Shown: piece after piece, positions 48,633 to 61,943 of the stretch | Position numbering within the stretch: position 1 is the first letter of the stretch | Layout of the letters: every line of letters begins with the position of its first letter | Assembly: GCA_009823505.1 (NCBI GenBank) | Contig: VZQC01006580.1 | Coordinates: 321,749 to 385,748, forward strand | DNA length: 64,000 nt | From: Rhizomys pruinosus | Taxonomy: Eukaryota; Chordata; Mammalia; Rodentia; Spalacidae | Reading direction: 5' to 3' | The notes under the pieces: model-generated | The model's input: only the letters and a program-made list of their open reading frames with translations | The model's database searches: none | Told to the model about the DNA's origin: nothing | Translations under genes and position numbers: made by a program

Positions 48633-49115
48633 TATAAATGCACATATGCATATACGTATTATTCATATATGCACATGAACTAGAGTAGAGAAGACTAGAA
48701 ATTGTGAGGGAATGATAGGGGAACATGGGAAGATTCAGAGAGGGACTGGATCAGCATGAAATAATGCAAATGCAGTAGTCATGTAGGAAACATTTAAAGA
48801 TGTCATATACTCCTACAACAGTGGCTCAGAGGAAACATTACTCTTTCGAAAGTTGAAAAAAATGGGTGAATAGCAAGATCAGAATAAAAAGAAGACAAAA
48901 CCTGTCAGAGTAATTACTTACCTATAGCAGACTGTCTGTTTTGAGACACAAGGCAGCTTCTCCTGTGCCTTACTGCCTACTGCACACATCACATGATCGT
49001 TTTCTTTCCACTTGGATTTTTCTCTTGTTTCTTACTATTAATCTCAGTAAAACATCCAGCAACAGCCACATCACAACCTGAAACCATACCGTCTTGAAAT
49101 TGCCTCTAAAAATTA
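48633..49115. other. Unassigned DNA
   Basis: No recognised feature. Confidence 0.4.
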
Positions 49116-49132
49116 GTTACTCCAGAAATCTT

Positions 49133-49367
49133 TTTTATATTTTTTTTAAAATTTTATTTATTTTTGTATGTGTATGAATTTACTATCTGCATGTAGGTTG
49201 GTGCACCCCTGTTGTACAATGCCTCAGAGGTCAGAAGAGGTCATCAGATTCCCCTGGAACTGGAGCCAAAGACTGTTCTCAGCTGCCATGTGGCTGCTGG
49301 GGATTGAACCCAGGTCCTCTGCAAGAGCGGTCAGTGCTCTTAACCACTAGGCCATCTTTCCAGCCCC
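49133..49367 (-). repeat. B2/B3-type SINE, antisense
   Basis: Full-length with a perfect 17 bp target-site duplication (49116-49132 and 49368-49384). Single 17 bp unit. Confidence 0.95.
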
Positions 49368-49384
49368 GTTACTCCAGAAATCTT

Positions 49385-49756
49385 AAGTCAGCCTTACTCA
49401 GTCTCATGATATTGAAAAAATTAGAGAGATATCATTTTCAAGAATACAGCATGTACAGCTTGAAGTAGATTCCTAGCAAAATCCTTGTTTATACCTGACC
49501 CTACCTGAGCTATCCTTCCCTGTCTTATTGGCATTTGATGTACTGAGCACTCATTGGAATTACCCCAAGCTCTGTTTACTACATTTCCAGCATTATCTAC
49601 TACACTCCAAATCCTTCCAAATTTGTTCCAAGTCTAGTTCCAAAGGTTTATGAACCCCAATAGTCACTACACTGATTTCAAATCTAAGGGACCAGTTATT
49701 CTCTGTTTTGGTTTCTTTAATCATCAGCATCACAGAATGTCTGATATAAACATTTT
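49385..49756. other. Unassigned DNA
   Basis: Nothing recognised; lies left of the large L1. Confidence 0.35.
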
Positions 49757-49772
49757 AAAAGAGACATTATTT

Positions 49773-50770
49773 CTTGTGCAGCTGCTGTCTGATTTAGGAA
49801 GTCTTTTCCTACACCTATGTCTTGTAGTTTGCTGCTAAGTTTTTCTTCTATTACCTCCAGAGTTTTGAGTTTCACGTTGAGGTCTTTAATCCATCTGGAA
49901 TTGACTTTTGTGCAAGGTGAGAGGTAGGGGTTGATTTCATTCTTCTACAAGTGGTGATCCAGTTTTGCCAGCACCACTTGTTGAAGATGCTGTCTTTCCT
50001 CCATTGTGTCTTCTTGGCCCCTTTATCAAATATGAGGTGGCTGAAGTTGTATGTGCTCAGGTTTGGATCTTCAGTTTATTCCATTGGTCAACTGGTCTGT
50101 TTTTGTGCCAGTACCAAGCTGTTTTTATAACTATAGCCCTGTAGTATAGTTTTAAATCTGGTATAAAGATCGCCCCCTGTATTGCTCTTTTTGCTCAGGG
50201 TTGCTCTGGCTATTCGGGGTCTTTTGTTTTTCCAAATGAAATTGAGGATTTTATTTCCAAGCCTGTGAAGAAGCTCTTGGGGATTTTGATTGGGATTGCA
50301 TTAAATCTGTATACAAGTTTAGGTAGAATGGACATTTTCACTACATTTATTTTCCCAATCAATGAACATGGGAGGTTTGTCCATCTTCTGATGTCTTCTT
50401 CAATTTTCTTCTTCAGATGTTTAAAATTTTTGTTGTAGAGATCCTTGGTGTCTTTGGTTAGGTTTGTTCCTAGGTATTTTATTGTTTTTGAGGCTATTTT
50501 AAGTGAGAAGGTCTCCTTGTAGTCCTTCTTCAGTTGCTTATTGTTGGTGTAAAGAAAGGCTACTGATTTTTCTAGATTTATTTTGTATCCTGCTCCACTT
50601 TACTGAAGTTCTTAATCGTTTCTAGGAAGTTTCCTGGTGGATTCTTAGCATCCCTTAAGTAGACAATCATATCATACACAAAAAGGGATAGCTTTGACTC
50701 CTCTCCCATAAAGACCTTCCTTTAATTTCCTTTTCCCTGCCTTATTGCCCTAGCAAGGATTTAAATATAG
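49773..50770 (-). pseudogene. Inverted L1 ORF2 segment
   Basis: Antisense ORF2 from the equivalent of position 2691 of the 2040 copy back beyond its 5' end into the RT region. Codons are recognisable, but there is at least one frame break. Confidence 0.9.
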
Positions 50771-51660
50771 ACAATTGACAAATGGGAAAAAGCTTCTGTA
50801 CATAAAAAAAAAAAAAAACTTCTGTACATCAAAAGAAAACAATACAAGGAAGTAAAGAGGAAAACCCCACTTAGTGGAGAGAAAAATCTTTACTGCAGAT
50901 GACAATCTGACAAAGCATAATTTCTCCAAAGTTATACAACTTACTCAAAAAACAAAGAAAAAAGAAAACAAATGAACTACTCAAAAAATAGTAAAGAGAT
51001 GAACAGAGAACAAGGAGTTCACAAATGTGGGAGAAAAGATGGCTGGGAAACATCTTAAAAAACTGTTTAACATCACTAATAAATAGGGGAAATGCAAATT
51101 ACGACCACTCTAAGATATCACCTCGCTCCGATAAATCTGGCCAGGATCAAGAAAACAATATGGATACCAAGTGCTGGAGAGGTTGTGGGGAGAAAGGAAC
51201 ACTGATCCATTTGCTTTTGGTGGAAATAAAAATTGGTGTAGCCACTATGGAAACAGTGTGGAAAACCCTTTTGGAGGACTCCAAAATGAGCTTGCCATTT
51301 TGACCCAGGACATACCATTCCTAGGTATATAACCACAAGACTCATCTTACTGCAAAGAAAATTACATGCTCGCGTAATATTTGTTTCAGCTCTGTTCACA
51401 ATAGCAAAAGCTGGAACCAACCCAAATGCCGTTCAACTGATGAATGGATTTTAGAAAAAATGTAGTACACCATGTACACAATGGAGTTTCTTAGCAGCAA
51501 TAAAAGAAAGATGATATCATGAACTTTGCCAGGTAAATGGATGGAGCTGGAGGATATGATATTAAGTGAAGTAACACAACCACAGAAAACTAAAACTATG
51601 TAATGGTATCACTCATATGTGGATGCTAGCATCTAACCCAGTTATTAATATTTCTTGTGA
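50771..51660 (+). pseudogene. Sense L1 ORF2 3' segment, frameshifted
   Basis: Starts at the equivalent of about 2703 of the 2040 copy. Contains many single-base insertions; the Cys-rich motif region (51170-51235) is recognisable but shifted within itself. A duplicated short stretch appears at 50790-50835. Confidence 0.9.
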
Positions 51661-51699
51661 ATAGGGATGCTTTTTGAAAGAACAACAACAGAAGACTGC

Positions 51700-54600
51700 A
51701 TCAGAAACAGACTGACCTGAACTGCGTGAACTTGGGAGGGGTGGAGGGGTGGGAGAGGGACATGGGGTCTATATTCTATTAATGTAATATTTTAACTTAA
51801 ATTACATGGGGGCATTTTTACTTAAAATTTTTACTTATACAATAACTTTGGGATTAACCATATACAAATGTTCTCTCTAAATTCTCTGTTGTGTTTTTCA
51901 GTATTTCATCTGTGTAAACATTCTCTTTTACCTGCTTATGATAATTTTAACTTAACGGAATTAGTTTGCTTCCCAAATAACAACATACAGTCACCCAAAA
52001 ACAACAAAACAAAAAAAAATATGGACAAATGTGATGAAATTTACACTTTGATCCCTGCCTACAGGTATGTATAGTGTACTACAACTGGTCTCTTTTTTTG
52101 AGACTCTGATTGTTGGGTCAAAGAAATTAAAATAAAAAAAAAAGAGGGGATACAGTTACATATTAAACCTTTCTTGTCAAAAACTTTCAATTTAATCTTA
52201 AGAGCTAACCATGGGAAAGATTTGTTGTTCCCACGGTCAAAAACAGTCACCAACTCAAAGGCTGAGTAAAGAAAGGATACGAGCTTCCATCGTTAGGCCT
52301 TGTACCAAGAAAAACCAGCAGAGAAGTTACCATCTTAACACTAAAAGGAGAATAAGCCTCAGACTGCCTACACGCATCAAACATCTCTGAGGACCAGCAT
52401 AGGTGTAACATCTGTTTTCAGTGAGTCCTAATGAACTTTACCTTCTAAGTGCAGCACAGTTTCAATATTAGAGACCTCCTTACCCTCTTTTTATGAACAA
52501 AGAAAAACATGGCTGGTAATGAAGTCATCCTTCTAATGTTAAATTAGAGCTGACTGTTTAGAAGTAATACTCGTTATAAAACTGCAAAAACTGCTTTCTT
52601 TGACATAATATACATAGGAACTGTTAAAAAGGAATTATTGTCTATTCAGTACCAAATATAATGCTAAAGTCTTCTTAAGTGGTGCATATAAGCAAAATAT
52701 ATTAATACAAGAGAGCACTGATAGCAGCAATGGATATTCTTGCCAGGAGATGCTAGGCCAGGGGACCCAAGCCCCCCCCCCTCCAAAAAAAAGGTAACAG
52801 CTTATTGCCTGTAAAACTGGAATACATGCAAGAACAACCGAGGGTGTAAGCACGCCCTGCACTGTCAATGACCTGAGTAACCCTGGGAGGATTGTATTAT
52901 AGTTTGATTGGGGTTGGTCTATAACTTTTCTGAAATTATACAACAATCACTGTGTAAACACTTTCCTTTATAATTGTAGGACAATTTTAAAGGAATTAAG
53001 CTTAAGTTTTACTTCCCAAATAAGAAGAAGTCATAGTCCAGTCATTTAGTTTAAAGAGCAAACGATGTTGTATTGGGTAAAATTTATTTAGCAGGTACCC
53101 AACTCTGCCAAGCTTTATCCACCAAGTTATAGATTATTTTAGGCTTAGTGAATTGTTAAGATTAGTTAAATTTCAGTGTAGGTTTTGGTGAAATGGGTAA
53201 TTACTATTGAACTAACTTGGAATATAAAATTTGTTAATTGTTTTATTTATAATTTTTGTATTGGTTAAAGGTACACAAATGATCCTATTATATTTTTCTG
53301 ATTATACAACATCACATTATAACACTTTTCTTTTACTTGTAGGACACAATTTAAAGAGAACTAAGCTTAAATTTTCCTTCCCAAATAAAGATAGCATTAC
53401 AGTCAATGAAAACAGTTGGTGAATTTGAATGAAAACTTATGCACTTGTTCATCTGTTTATGGGTATGTGTATACAACCTAGGCATTATTAGGTCAAAACA
53501 TAACAAAAAAAAAAAAAGAGGGAGGTGGGATTTGGGGTACTATCCTTTCTGGGATTACAAATGAAAAACTCTGTGATCCAATCCTATTGGATAAATGTTT
53601 CAATTCTTTCTGATCTTAAACTAACATGGGAGGAGAAATTTTATGTTCCCACAGGTAAAAATCACCAAATCTAAATGCCTGAAAACATACAGAACTTATG
53701 GCTATGCAGGATAAACTGAGGAATGCCAGCAGAGGAGGTGACACCATCTGAACATCAAAGAAAAGGAACTTAAGACTCTAACCATAAGTCACAGACACTG
53801 AGCATTCTCTCTGAATAAATACTGGGGTTAACTGTTTATAATGTGTCCTAATTAAGTTTACCTTTCAGATACTGAGGAAACTCCTACTTCTCCCCCTTAT
53901 AGGAAAAGAAAAACATGATGGTAATAAAACCAACTTCTCCCGTGAACTGTAAATAGGCCAATTGTTTACAGTGGTAATTTCCTATAAAAGAGGCATAACT
54001 ACCTTTTTTAATTGACTGATTAGCTAGGAATAGGTGAATACGGATATTTCCGTCTATCTAGGGGTCAAATTCAAATAGTAAAAGTTTCATATTTATTGTG
54101 TAACTAAGCGAAAATATATTACTACAGGAAAGCTCTGACATCAGCAATGAAATTATTCTGCCTAGAGATGTGGCTAGGGATATCAAACACCCCCCAAATT
54201 TATAAAGGCCTTTTGCCATAAGTGGGATATATGCAAGGAGAAAGGCAGTAAGTCCCTGTTGACAAAGACCTGGGTGTGAGCATGAAAAAATGTTTAGACA
54301 TGAGGACTCACTTGCTAGCATACACCACTGGCCTCTGAAATGCAGGTAGAGCGTTTACCAAAGGCCACTAAAGCAATACACAGCAAATATTTGTCTCCGG
54401 AGACAAGCAAGACTCTCTGTCATATCAGCTTACACCTCACAGCCTGGAGATAGTGCAACAAGTGGCAATCCAAAAGTGTGTATATACATATTATATTATA
54501 TATTATATTATAATATATATTATCCCAAATCTAATTGGTTATTAGCTCTCTCCTTGGAGGAATAAACCGCAGTGAATGCCCCACAAGGCTTATGTCTTCT

Positions 54601-55214
54601 CCATGGGTTGGAATGTTCTAAGCCACAATAAGAACTTGTCACCCGTTTTTAGAGAAACCAGTTTGCGGTGAGCAACCATCCAAGCATTCTGTGTCTATGC
54701 TCACAGCTTAGCTTGACATAATAATTAGAACTATGCTTAAATGCCTGTACATCCATGCTTGGCTTTGTTAGTATGATGAAAAGGGTATCACTGGGAAGCT
54801 GTCAACCATAGAAAGGGAAACAACCCTGAACAGACTAAAGTCCAAAATGATCAACTCCAAAGAAATTAGACTGTTTTCTTCCTTCTCACCCACTTGTGCC
54901 CCCTTCCCAAAGCCCCAGGGAACAAACTGCGGAGAGAGGAGGCGTGGTTGAGATTGTAAGGGCTGTGCGAGATAGGGTGTGAATCATTGAGACAAGGAAT
55001 ATAGTCCTGGACTCCTAACTGATCAACATGGCCTGTGCATACAAGCGTCTCCAATGGACTATGGGAACCTTGGGTTGTTCAAAATTTGGACATAGATACT
55101 TGCAAAATGCACCAATTACCTAATTGTATGACATACTGAGTAACATCAATGTTATCTGCAAACAACTGTGTCATTATATTGTAGAATCCCTTAAAAATAA
55201 AAAATAAAAATAAA
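51700..55214 (+). other. Duplicated L1 3' UTR of about 3.5 kb
   Basis: After the G-rich tract at about 51735-51765, the 3' UTR inner block occurs more than once: 51850-52140, about 52900-53060 and 53240-53510 are related to one another. The next block, 52140-52880, is related to 53510-54250. The distal part ends with 55080-55214, whose last block resembles the start of the short 3' UTR. Compare 26405-28575, which has the same ending. Confidence 0.75.
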
Positions 55215-55230
55215 AAAAGAGACATTATTT

Positions 55231-56526
55231 ATTGGGCCATTAAAGTTTTCATGTTTTTAGTTCTTGATGCTTTCACCCCATGCACTTTGGCAGGCCATTA
55301 TGTTGAGGAAAAAACAGTGAGAGATTGTATAGGGGCATACAAAATCTGCCTACAAAGTATGCACCTTGGTAACATACTTCACCAAAGAAGATCCCAATTT
55401 CTAAAGTTTCTATAGCATTAAAAAATATCACCTGCAACTAGACGCCAAGTATTAAACACACAAAGCCATGGAAGAAATTTCAAATTCAAATTAAAACAAT
55501 GTGTCCTCTACACTATGAAAATTTATGAACATAAATATGTGTTTACACACACATACACACACAAACACACAGAATCACAAACACAAACATGGTGAGGGTG
55601 GGGTTAAGTGTACTAATTGTGTAATCAAATTGCTTCTATTGGAACATAAGCTTTACCACTTGACATACAACCTTAATTTAGGCATGTGGTAAATGTCATA
55701 GATTCCTGTGGTTGTAAGTGCCAGATTCCAGCAAGTTTTTGGTCTTCTGACAGCTGTGTAAGGTTGGTGACCCCATGAACAGACCTACGTCTAGGTTCAT
55801 GGCCTCATGGGCAAACCATGGCTGAGGAGTTGATAATTGCACAGCTATACCCAACCATGAAGCAGTTGACTTCCATGACCTCACAGGTGGATGAACCCAT
55901 AGTCAGAGGCTGTTAGCCTTCAAGATCACTCACCTGGTTATGGGATCCAGCCCCAAAACCAGACAAGATGAAAAGCTAGCTGAAAGATTGATAGTTCCAT
56001 GATTGATAAACCTCAGCTTGCTTCTTCCACCTTGGAAGCTTTTTGTTGTTGTTTTGTATGGTTGGTTTTCTAGTACAAAACTCTTGCAACATTTTCCTTT
56101 CTCAAATTGGAGGCTTAGCTGGGTATAGTCTTACCCTGGAGGAACTCTCTCCATTATTTAAATGCAAATCCTAGGCCTCTCCTTAATTGCTCTAATTTCC
56201 TTATCAAAAGGATGCTGTCTTTCAGAAATTGCCTTGGATTGAACTTTAATTTTCTTAGTACTCCTTTTCAATTCAAATTATAGGTTCTTCATTTCTTTCT
56301 TCCCCTGCCCTGTGTTTCTGAAATCTAGAAAAGGTTGTTGCAACCTACTGAAATCATGCCTAACCAGAGGCAAGGAGAAACACATCCAGTTTCTCTCAAG
56401 ATGCACAGTCCCCAGTTTATCTGGAGATGCTCCTCCTGATACCATACAGGCCTACCTGTACCCTATCCCCTCATTTCCTCACCCCACTTCTTGTGTGCTG
56501 ACTTCCTTTGTGTTCCTGGATTTATT
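55231..56526. other. Unassigned DNA
   Basis: No recognised repeat family in about 1.3 kb. CA-rich at 55540-55590. Short open frames at 55696-55884 and 56312-56551 have no recognisable product. Confidence 0.4.
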
Positions 56527-56965
56527 TTTTTTAAACATTTTTTTTTATTGATGCTTTGTGCATTTCATACATCATTTTCCAATTCAGTTCAGGCATATTT
56601 CCCTTTCCCTTCCCCCCCACCCCCGCCCCATCCCAGATCATGCATTCTGCCATAACTATCCTGCATCTTTCTCTCAGTTTCTTTTTTTTTTTCATTTTTT
56701 AGCTATAAGTGATAATCCATGAGTACAAGCATCCTTCATGTAAAACCAATTTGCAGGCTGTTGTGCCCAAACCCCCACAGCCCCACCTTCCAGCGGGGGG
56801 TGAGGGGTTGTATGTTCAATCAAGTTGATCAAATGAGTGTCCAGACTACATTGCTGTAGTTTCACCATTCACCCCAATCACAGCCCTTACATTCTATCAT
56901 GCCCCCTCTTCTGCAGATTGTTCCCTAGACTTAGAAAAGGGGCACAGGTGGATGAGAAGCAAAAA
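56527..56965 (-). mobile_element. L1 3'-end fragment, antisense
   Basis: Distal 440 bp of the long L1 3' UTR in antisense with a T-rich left end. Few differences from the 2040 copy. 5'-truncated before the 67 bp unit. Target-site duplication not seen. Confidence 0.9.
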
Positions 56966-57221
56966 ACTGTCATTTCAATGCCATTTTAATGCTGGTCATC
57001 TTGCTCTCAAGTCATGTAGGCCAGTTTCATGCCCAGTCCCATGCCAAAAATAAACCCGCATATCTTTATTGGAGTCCTGTATACTTTTATGCTGGGCCTC
57101 CTCTTGGTATGAATCCAACACAATGAACTGCTTTTCTAACCCAGACTCCCAACGTTATCTACTTTATACCAAAAACCCATATGGTCAGAATATGGAAAAC
57201 CAATAGCAGACTATCTGGTAC

Positions 57222-57535
57222 CAATTTTTGTATTAGTTACTTTTCTGTTGCTGTGATAAAACACTGTGACGATAAGAAATTTTCAAAAGAAGAGTATATT
57301 TACCTTATGGTTCTGAAGGGGCAGGAGTCCATCATGCAGGGAGGCATGTCAGCAGAGGTGGCTGGAGTAGTAGCAGAAATTAAACACTCACATCTTCAAG
57401 CAGGCACAGGAAGCAATCAGGCTTTTCTTAAAAAAACTCATCATTACCATTTTATACTGTCCATAAATATGTCCATATACACTGCTGGGTCTGAAAACAT
57501 CCACTGAAACCTCCTTGATACCTTAGGGATCACTT
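57222..57535. repeat. URR1-like rodent repeat
   Basis: Has the TAGTTACTTTTCTGTTGCTG start block and the following GATAAAACACTGTGAC part, then the GGGGCAGGAGTCCATCATG-type block. Name from memory. Confidence 0.55.
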
Positions 57536-57832
57536 CAACAAATGACCTTTTTTCTTATCTTAGCTTGACTTCTCCCCTTTACTCATTTAAGTGGTTTTGT
57601 TCTCCTGGATTAAAGCAATATTTTATTTTAATTCTTTGAACACACTTACAATCTTCCTTTTGAATTCTTTTTCTGATAGTTCTCCAAGTCATTTTTAATA
57701 CTTGTCATTTTTAGAGATTTGTGATTGATGGAGGAGAGATTTCATCTTGGTTTTCTATGTTCTTTTTGTTTCTGCACTGGGACTGCCCATCTGCAGTTAA
57801 TTCATTCATTTTTTTTTTCTTCTCTTGTTTTT

Positions 57833-58535
57833 TTAAACTAATTTTATTGAATTTTTGTATATTTCATACACCATCTTAGGTCTCTTTATCCTCTCTTCCC
57901 CATTGGCAACCTCTCATTTCTCCTCAGGTCAGCTGGATTTCTTGGTTTCTGTTGTATACATGGCCTACAATTAAAGGTAGTATCCTCTGAAATCCCTCAG
58001 TTCAATATAGTTAGTCACTCCCTTAAAGAAGATCAGCTCTTCTTTACCCAGTATTAACCAGCTGCAAAATAGTTCTTTGGATAAGATTGGGGCCTGCTGC
58101 CCACATGATTTCATCTTACCCCAGTAAGTGTGGTTAAGATCTAGAGAACAAATTATACCACATGCTAAAGGGAATGTAGGGAAATGACAATGGTCATTAA
58201 CAGTTGGTTTAATTGTAAACTCATGCAACCAATATGGAAATCAATGTGAAGAACTCAAAAAAACCTATAAATGAACCATCCAGTTATACCACTACTTGGC
58301 ATATACCCAAAGGACTGGAGGTAGTGCAGGGATACTTGCATATCCATGTTTGCTGTTGTTATTTTCACAATAGCTAAGAAATGGAAGCTTATGTGTCCCT
58401 CACATGACAAGGGAAAAATGAAAATGCTGAACATTTACACAATGGAGTTCTACTCAGTGGTAAACAAAAACTAAAACATGAAGTTTCTTAGGTAAATAGA
58501 TGAAAATAGAAACTGGTATACTAAGTGATCCATTA
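57833..58535 (-). mobile_element. Old L1 with 5' inversion
   Basis: Left part (about 57833-58085) is an antisense L1 3' end of an older type. From about 58105 to 58535 it is sense ORF2 C-terminal region. Heavily diverged and frameshifted. Confidence 0.65.
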
Positions 58536-58566
58536 GGTGCTTTATGTAAACAATTCTACTTTTTTT

Positions 58567-58805
58567 TTTAATTTTATTTATTTCTGTATGTGTATGAATG
58601 TACTGTCTGCATGCCAGTCTGTGCACCCGTGTCGTGCAACGCCGCGGAGTTCAGAAGAGGGTCTCGGATTCCCCTGGAACTGGAGTTCTCCTGGAATTGG
58701 AGTTTCAGACGGTTCTCAGCCGCCATGTGGGTGCTGGGGATCGAACCCGGGTCCTCTGTAAGAGCGGTCGGCACTCTTAACCGCTAGGCTATCTCTCCAG
58801 CCCCG
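58567..58805 (-). repeat. B2/B3-type SINE, antisense, youngest-looking
   Basis: Full-length with a perfect 15 bp target-site duplication (58552-58566 and 58806-58820). Tandem 17 bp pair present. It retains the most CpGs of any SINE in the window, including the head and B box. Confidence 0.95.
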
Positions 58806-58820
58806 AATTCTACTTTTTTT

Positions 58821-59422
58821 CTTTAAGTGATGGTGTTTGCCATTTTCAATAGAAGACTAGTTTTTTGTAAAGTTGAGATATCCTCATCTGTGGCAACGGT
58901 ATTTAGAGTCTAGTGCTCTAGGTGAAGCCTTACTTTTGGGGTCATATATTTTCTCTGTCACTTGAGGATTATACCCTGAGTCTATGACTTTCCCTGTGAG
59001 ATGTAGACTTTCCCTCTGAGGTATAGGATTTCCTACATGCCTGTGGACCTTATCCAGAGTCAGATCTGTTCCCTAATCGGGTTCCTCAGCTACCACTGGG
59101 AATTGTGGAAGTTCAAATGCACCTATAGGCCTAACCTGGTGCTAAATCTGGCCCCATAAGTACATCTAGCTTTCCTCAAAGATACGGAAATCCCCAAGCA
59201 CTAACAGGCCTGACCTTGATTACCTTACTGGTCTGTTCCTTTGGGCTTCTGCCATACCTTTGCTGCTGGAACATATAGAATTTTCCCAGTGTCTGAAACT
59301 GGTAGTCCGAGTTCTTTATTCATTTTGAAAGCTTTTGTATAATTCTGAAAAATGTAAGGTAAATACCAGTATATTTCATATGCATGGATTCATTTAAAAC
59401 AATGTACATACAAGTGGGCATT
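58821..59422. other. Unassigned DNA
   Basis: No recognised feature. Confidence 0.4.
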
Positions 59423-59434
59423 AAAGTAAATTCC

Positions 59435-59676
59435 CAGCTGGAGAGATGGCATAGCAGTTAAAAGCACTGGGTTTTCTTGCTTAAGATCAAGTTTCAAATC
59501 TCAGAACCCTCATGGTGAAAAATAACTATAGCCCCAGTTTCAGGAGATTTGATGTCCTCTGATATCCTCCATGGGCATAACATGGCATAAGTACACATAC
59601 ACACATGTATGGAATACAATCATATACATATTATAAAAATAAATACATAAAAATAATTAAAAATAAATAAAAATAA
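59435..59676 (+). repeat. B2/B3-type SINE, old
   Basis: Diverged sense copy with a 12 bp duplication with one mismatch (59423-59434 and 59677-59688). Tail of AAATA repeats. Confidence 0.88.
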
Positions 59677-59688
59677 AAGTAAACTCCT

Positions 59689-61940
59689 TTGGAGTAAAAA
59701 GGAACATACCTAAAGAGATCTCAAAATCATTATAGTAGGTCAGACTAGTACTACAAAATATCATCTTGAGACTAATTTTAAATTCCTTGATTTTGAACTA
59801 TGTGCAGTATAATATTTGACATATTTTTCACAGACTTATATGAGAATACTCTGATTTTATATGTCTTTATTTAGTTTCTTATACTACATATATTACCCAG
59901 GGCATTTATTAAACTGAAAACTGCTCATTACAGTGAATTCTTTTTTTTTTTTCTATTAACATAGGTCATACCTTCAGTTGACAGAATATTTTATCTATTC
60001 CATTACAAGTGATACACTTATGTCATAGAGGTACATGCTAATTAAATGTTTATTGAATTACTCTTTCTATATCTATTCACCTTCAACAAATTGGAGACAT
60101 AGGATTATTCTTGGGAAAATTAACAGGAAACCTCATATTAAGAACAAAATTACAGAGAGGAATGGTGGTACTAGGAAGTAAACCGGCCACACAGGAGCTT
60201 AAGTTAAGAGCTTTGAGCCCAGCTTTTACTGTATAGTAAGAACATGTTCAATACAGAAAACTAAACAAAACAGGAAACAAACAAAACTGAAGATGAAATT
60301 TTATCTGTACTTATTCCTTGGTATATAATACCTATCTGCAAACACAAATAATAAGGCCTATTATATTATCAAAGAAAACAACAACAAAAATCTCAATAAA
60401 CAAATCAAATATTAGAACATAATTCATAAGTATCTAGGATTTTAGAATTGTTAGATAAGATATAAAATTACTATGACAAATACAGTATAGAATCTAGTGG
60501 AAAATATTACATTTATTTCCTACACAAGAAAAAGGGAACATCAAAGGCAGAGAGAAAGTATAGCAATAACAGCAACACAGGGATATGGACAAACATGTGC
60601 AAATACCAACCCAGGTATTGGAGGTCAAGTAGGTTTTATAATAAGACCTTATGGCAAAAAATGACCAGATTAATGATAAAAAGCAAATGATATAAAATGC
60701 CCAAAACAAAATAAAAAATAAATGTATTTACATTGCATATGTGTATGTTATCATTGTAGTGCTGTTTAAAGATTGTACATGGTAAAAGAATGCAATAGGA
60801 ACCTGAATAGGTAACAATTGCTTTCAAAACTAAATGCAAACATAAAAGACACTACATTACTGAACATAATGTACTGATCCATGAAAAAAATTACAAAACC
60901 AATAGCATGCACATAATGGAAATACCAGAGAAGAAATATACTGCATGAACAGACCTTTTGTGTCAATGGGTATCTTCAGATTATGACAGCACCAAACCAC
61001 AGTCAAAGTGTATGAGAGAGCCCAAAGCAAAATGAATCCCAGAAAACTCACACATACACATATTATATTTGACTCTAAGAAAGGAAATGTCTAAGAAGGA
61101 GCACCATAATTTTTTTCCCATATATGATATGGTAGGAACTAGGATATCAGTTAAAGCAGATTTCATACAATGAAAAGAATGGACTGTGGTGAACTAGGCA
61201 GATAGATGAAAGGAACGAAAAAGAGCTGGAATTCTGGATCTGAAACCATTATTTTGCAAAAAAAAAAAAAAACCCACAATAAACAAAATAAAAAACAAAG
61301 ACACAAATAGGAAAAACAAAGTTTTCCTCAGGCAAATAAAAATTAAGGGCCTTTTCCCTGTGAGCTACAAGGAAAGAAGTTACTTTTTCCAGAGAAAGAT
61401 AATTATGCAAACCCAACTTTTTACCCATGCCACAAATGAGTACCTCAAAAGAAATATATAGAGATAAGACCAGAAATATGCCTTTAATAGTTTAATTGAC
61501 TTGGAACATAAATATTTCTGCAAAGTAATAAGAACTAGCACAGAATTATAGCCTATGGATAAGTAGAATGAATGTCTGCAGTATTACAAGATGTGAGAAG
61601 CAGACAACTGGAGTGATCTGTACAGGTTGTTTTTAACACTTATGTATTGATATATATATATACTATTTGCAAGTTGCCTTTTCTTAGTTATGCTTCAAGA
61701 CACATTCCATAATAATCCCTAGGAAATCTTGATGAGAGAAGGAATATGTCAATAAAATCATGTAAAATGTTTAGTGATGAATATATAATTTTTTTTGGTG
61801 TATGTGGCATGTCCCTGTGGGTGGGTATGAAATATATATATATGTTCCTGTGGGTGTGTGCAGATGTGAATTAGGTGACTATGTTCATGGAGGCCACAGT
61901 TTGATGGAGAGGCCAGAAATTGACCTAGCACAACTTCCTA
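59689..61940. other. Unassigned AT-rich DNA
   Basis: About 2.2 kb with no clear element. A weak proto-B1-like trace lies at about 60155-60275. Poly-T at 59941-59953 and poly-A at 61259-61273. Confidence 0.4.
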
Positions 61941-61943
61941 AAC

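Larger units (their letters stand above)
49773..55214 (+). mobile_element. 5.4 kb L1 with 5' inversion and duplicated 3' UTR
   Basis: Flanked by a perfect 16 bp target-site duplication (49757-49772 and 55215-55230). The left 1 kb (49773-50770) is antisense ORF2 including part of the RT region; from 50771 it is sense ORF2 and 3' UTR. The two ORF2 pieces end within about a dozen bases of each other in the parent, as twin priming gives. The 3' UTR has a duplicated part and a terminus unlike the 2040 copy. Point mutations and many one-base indels make both parts non-coding. Confidence 0.95.

Noticed and set aside
58537..58787. Several 60-75 codon frames with the same Cys/Gly-rich text, also at 446, 35880, 45230, 25200
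   Set aside because: They are translations of the same B2-type SINE, not proteins.
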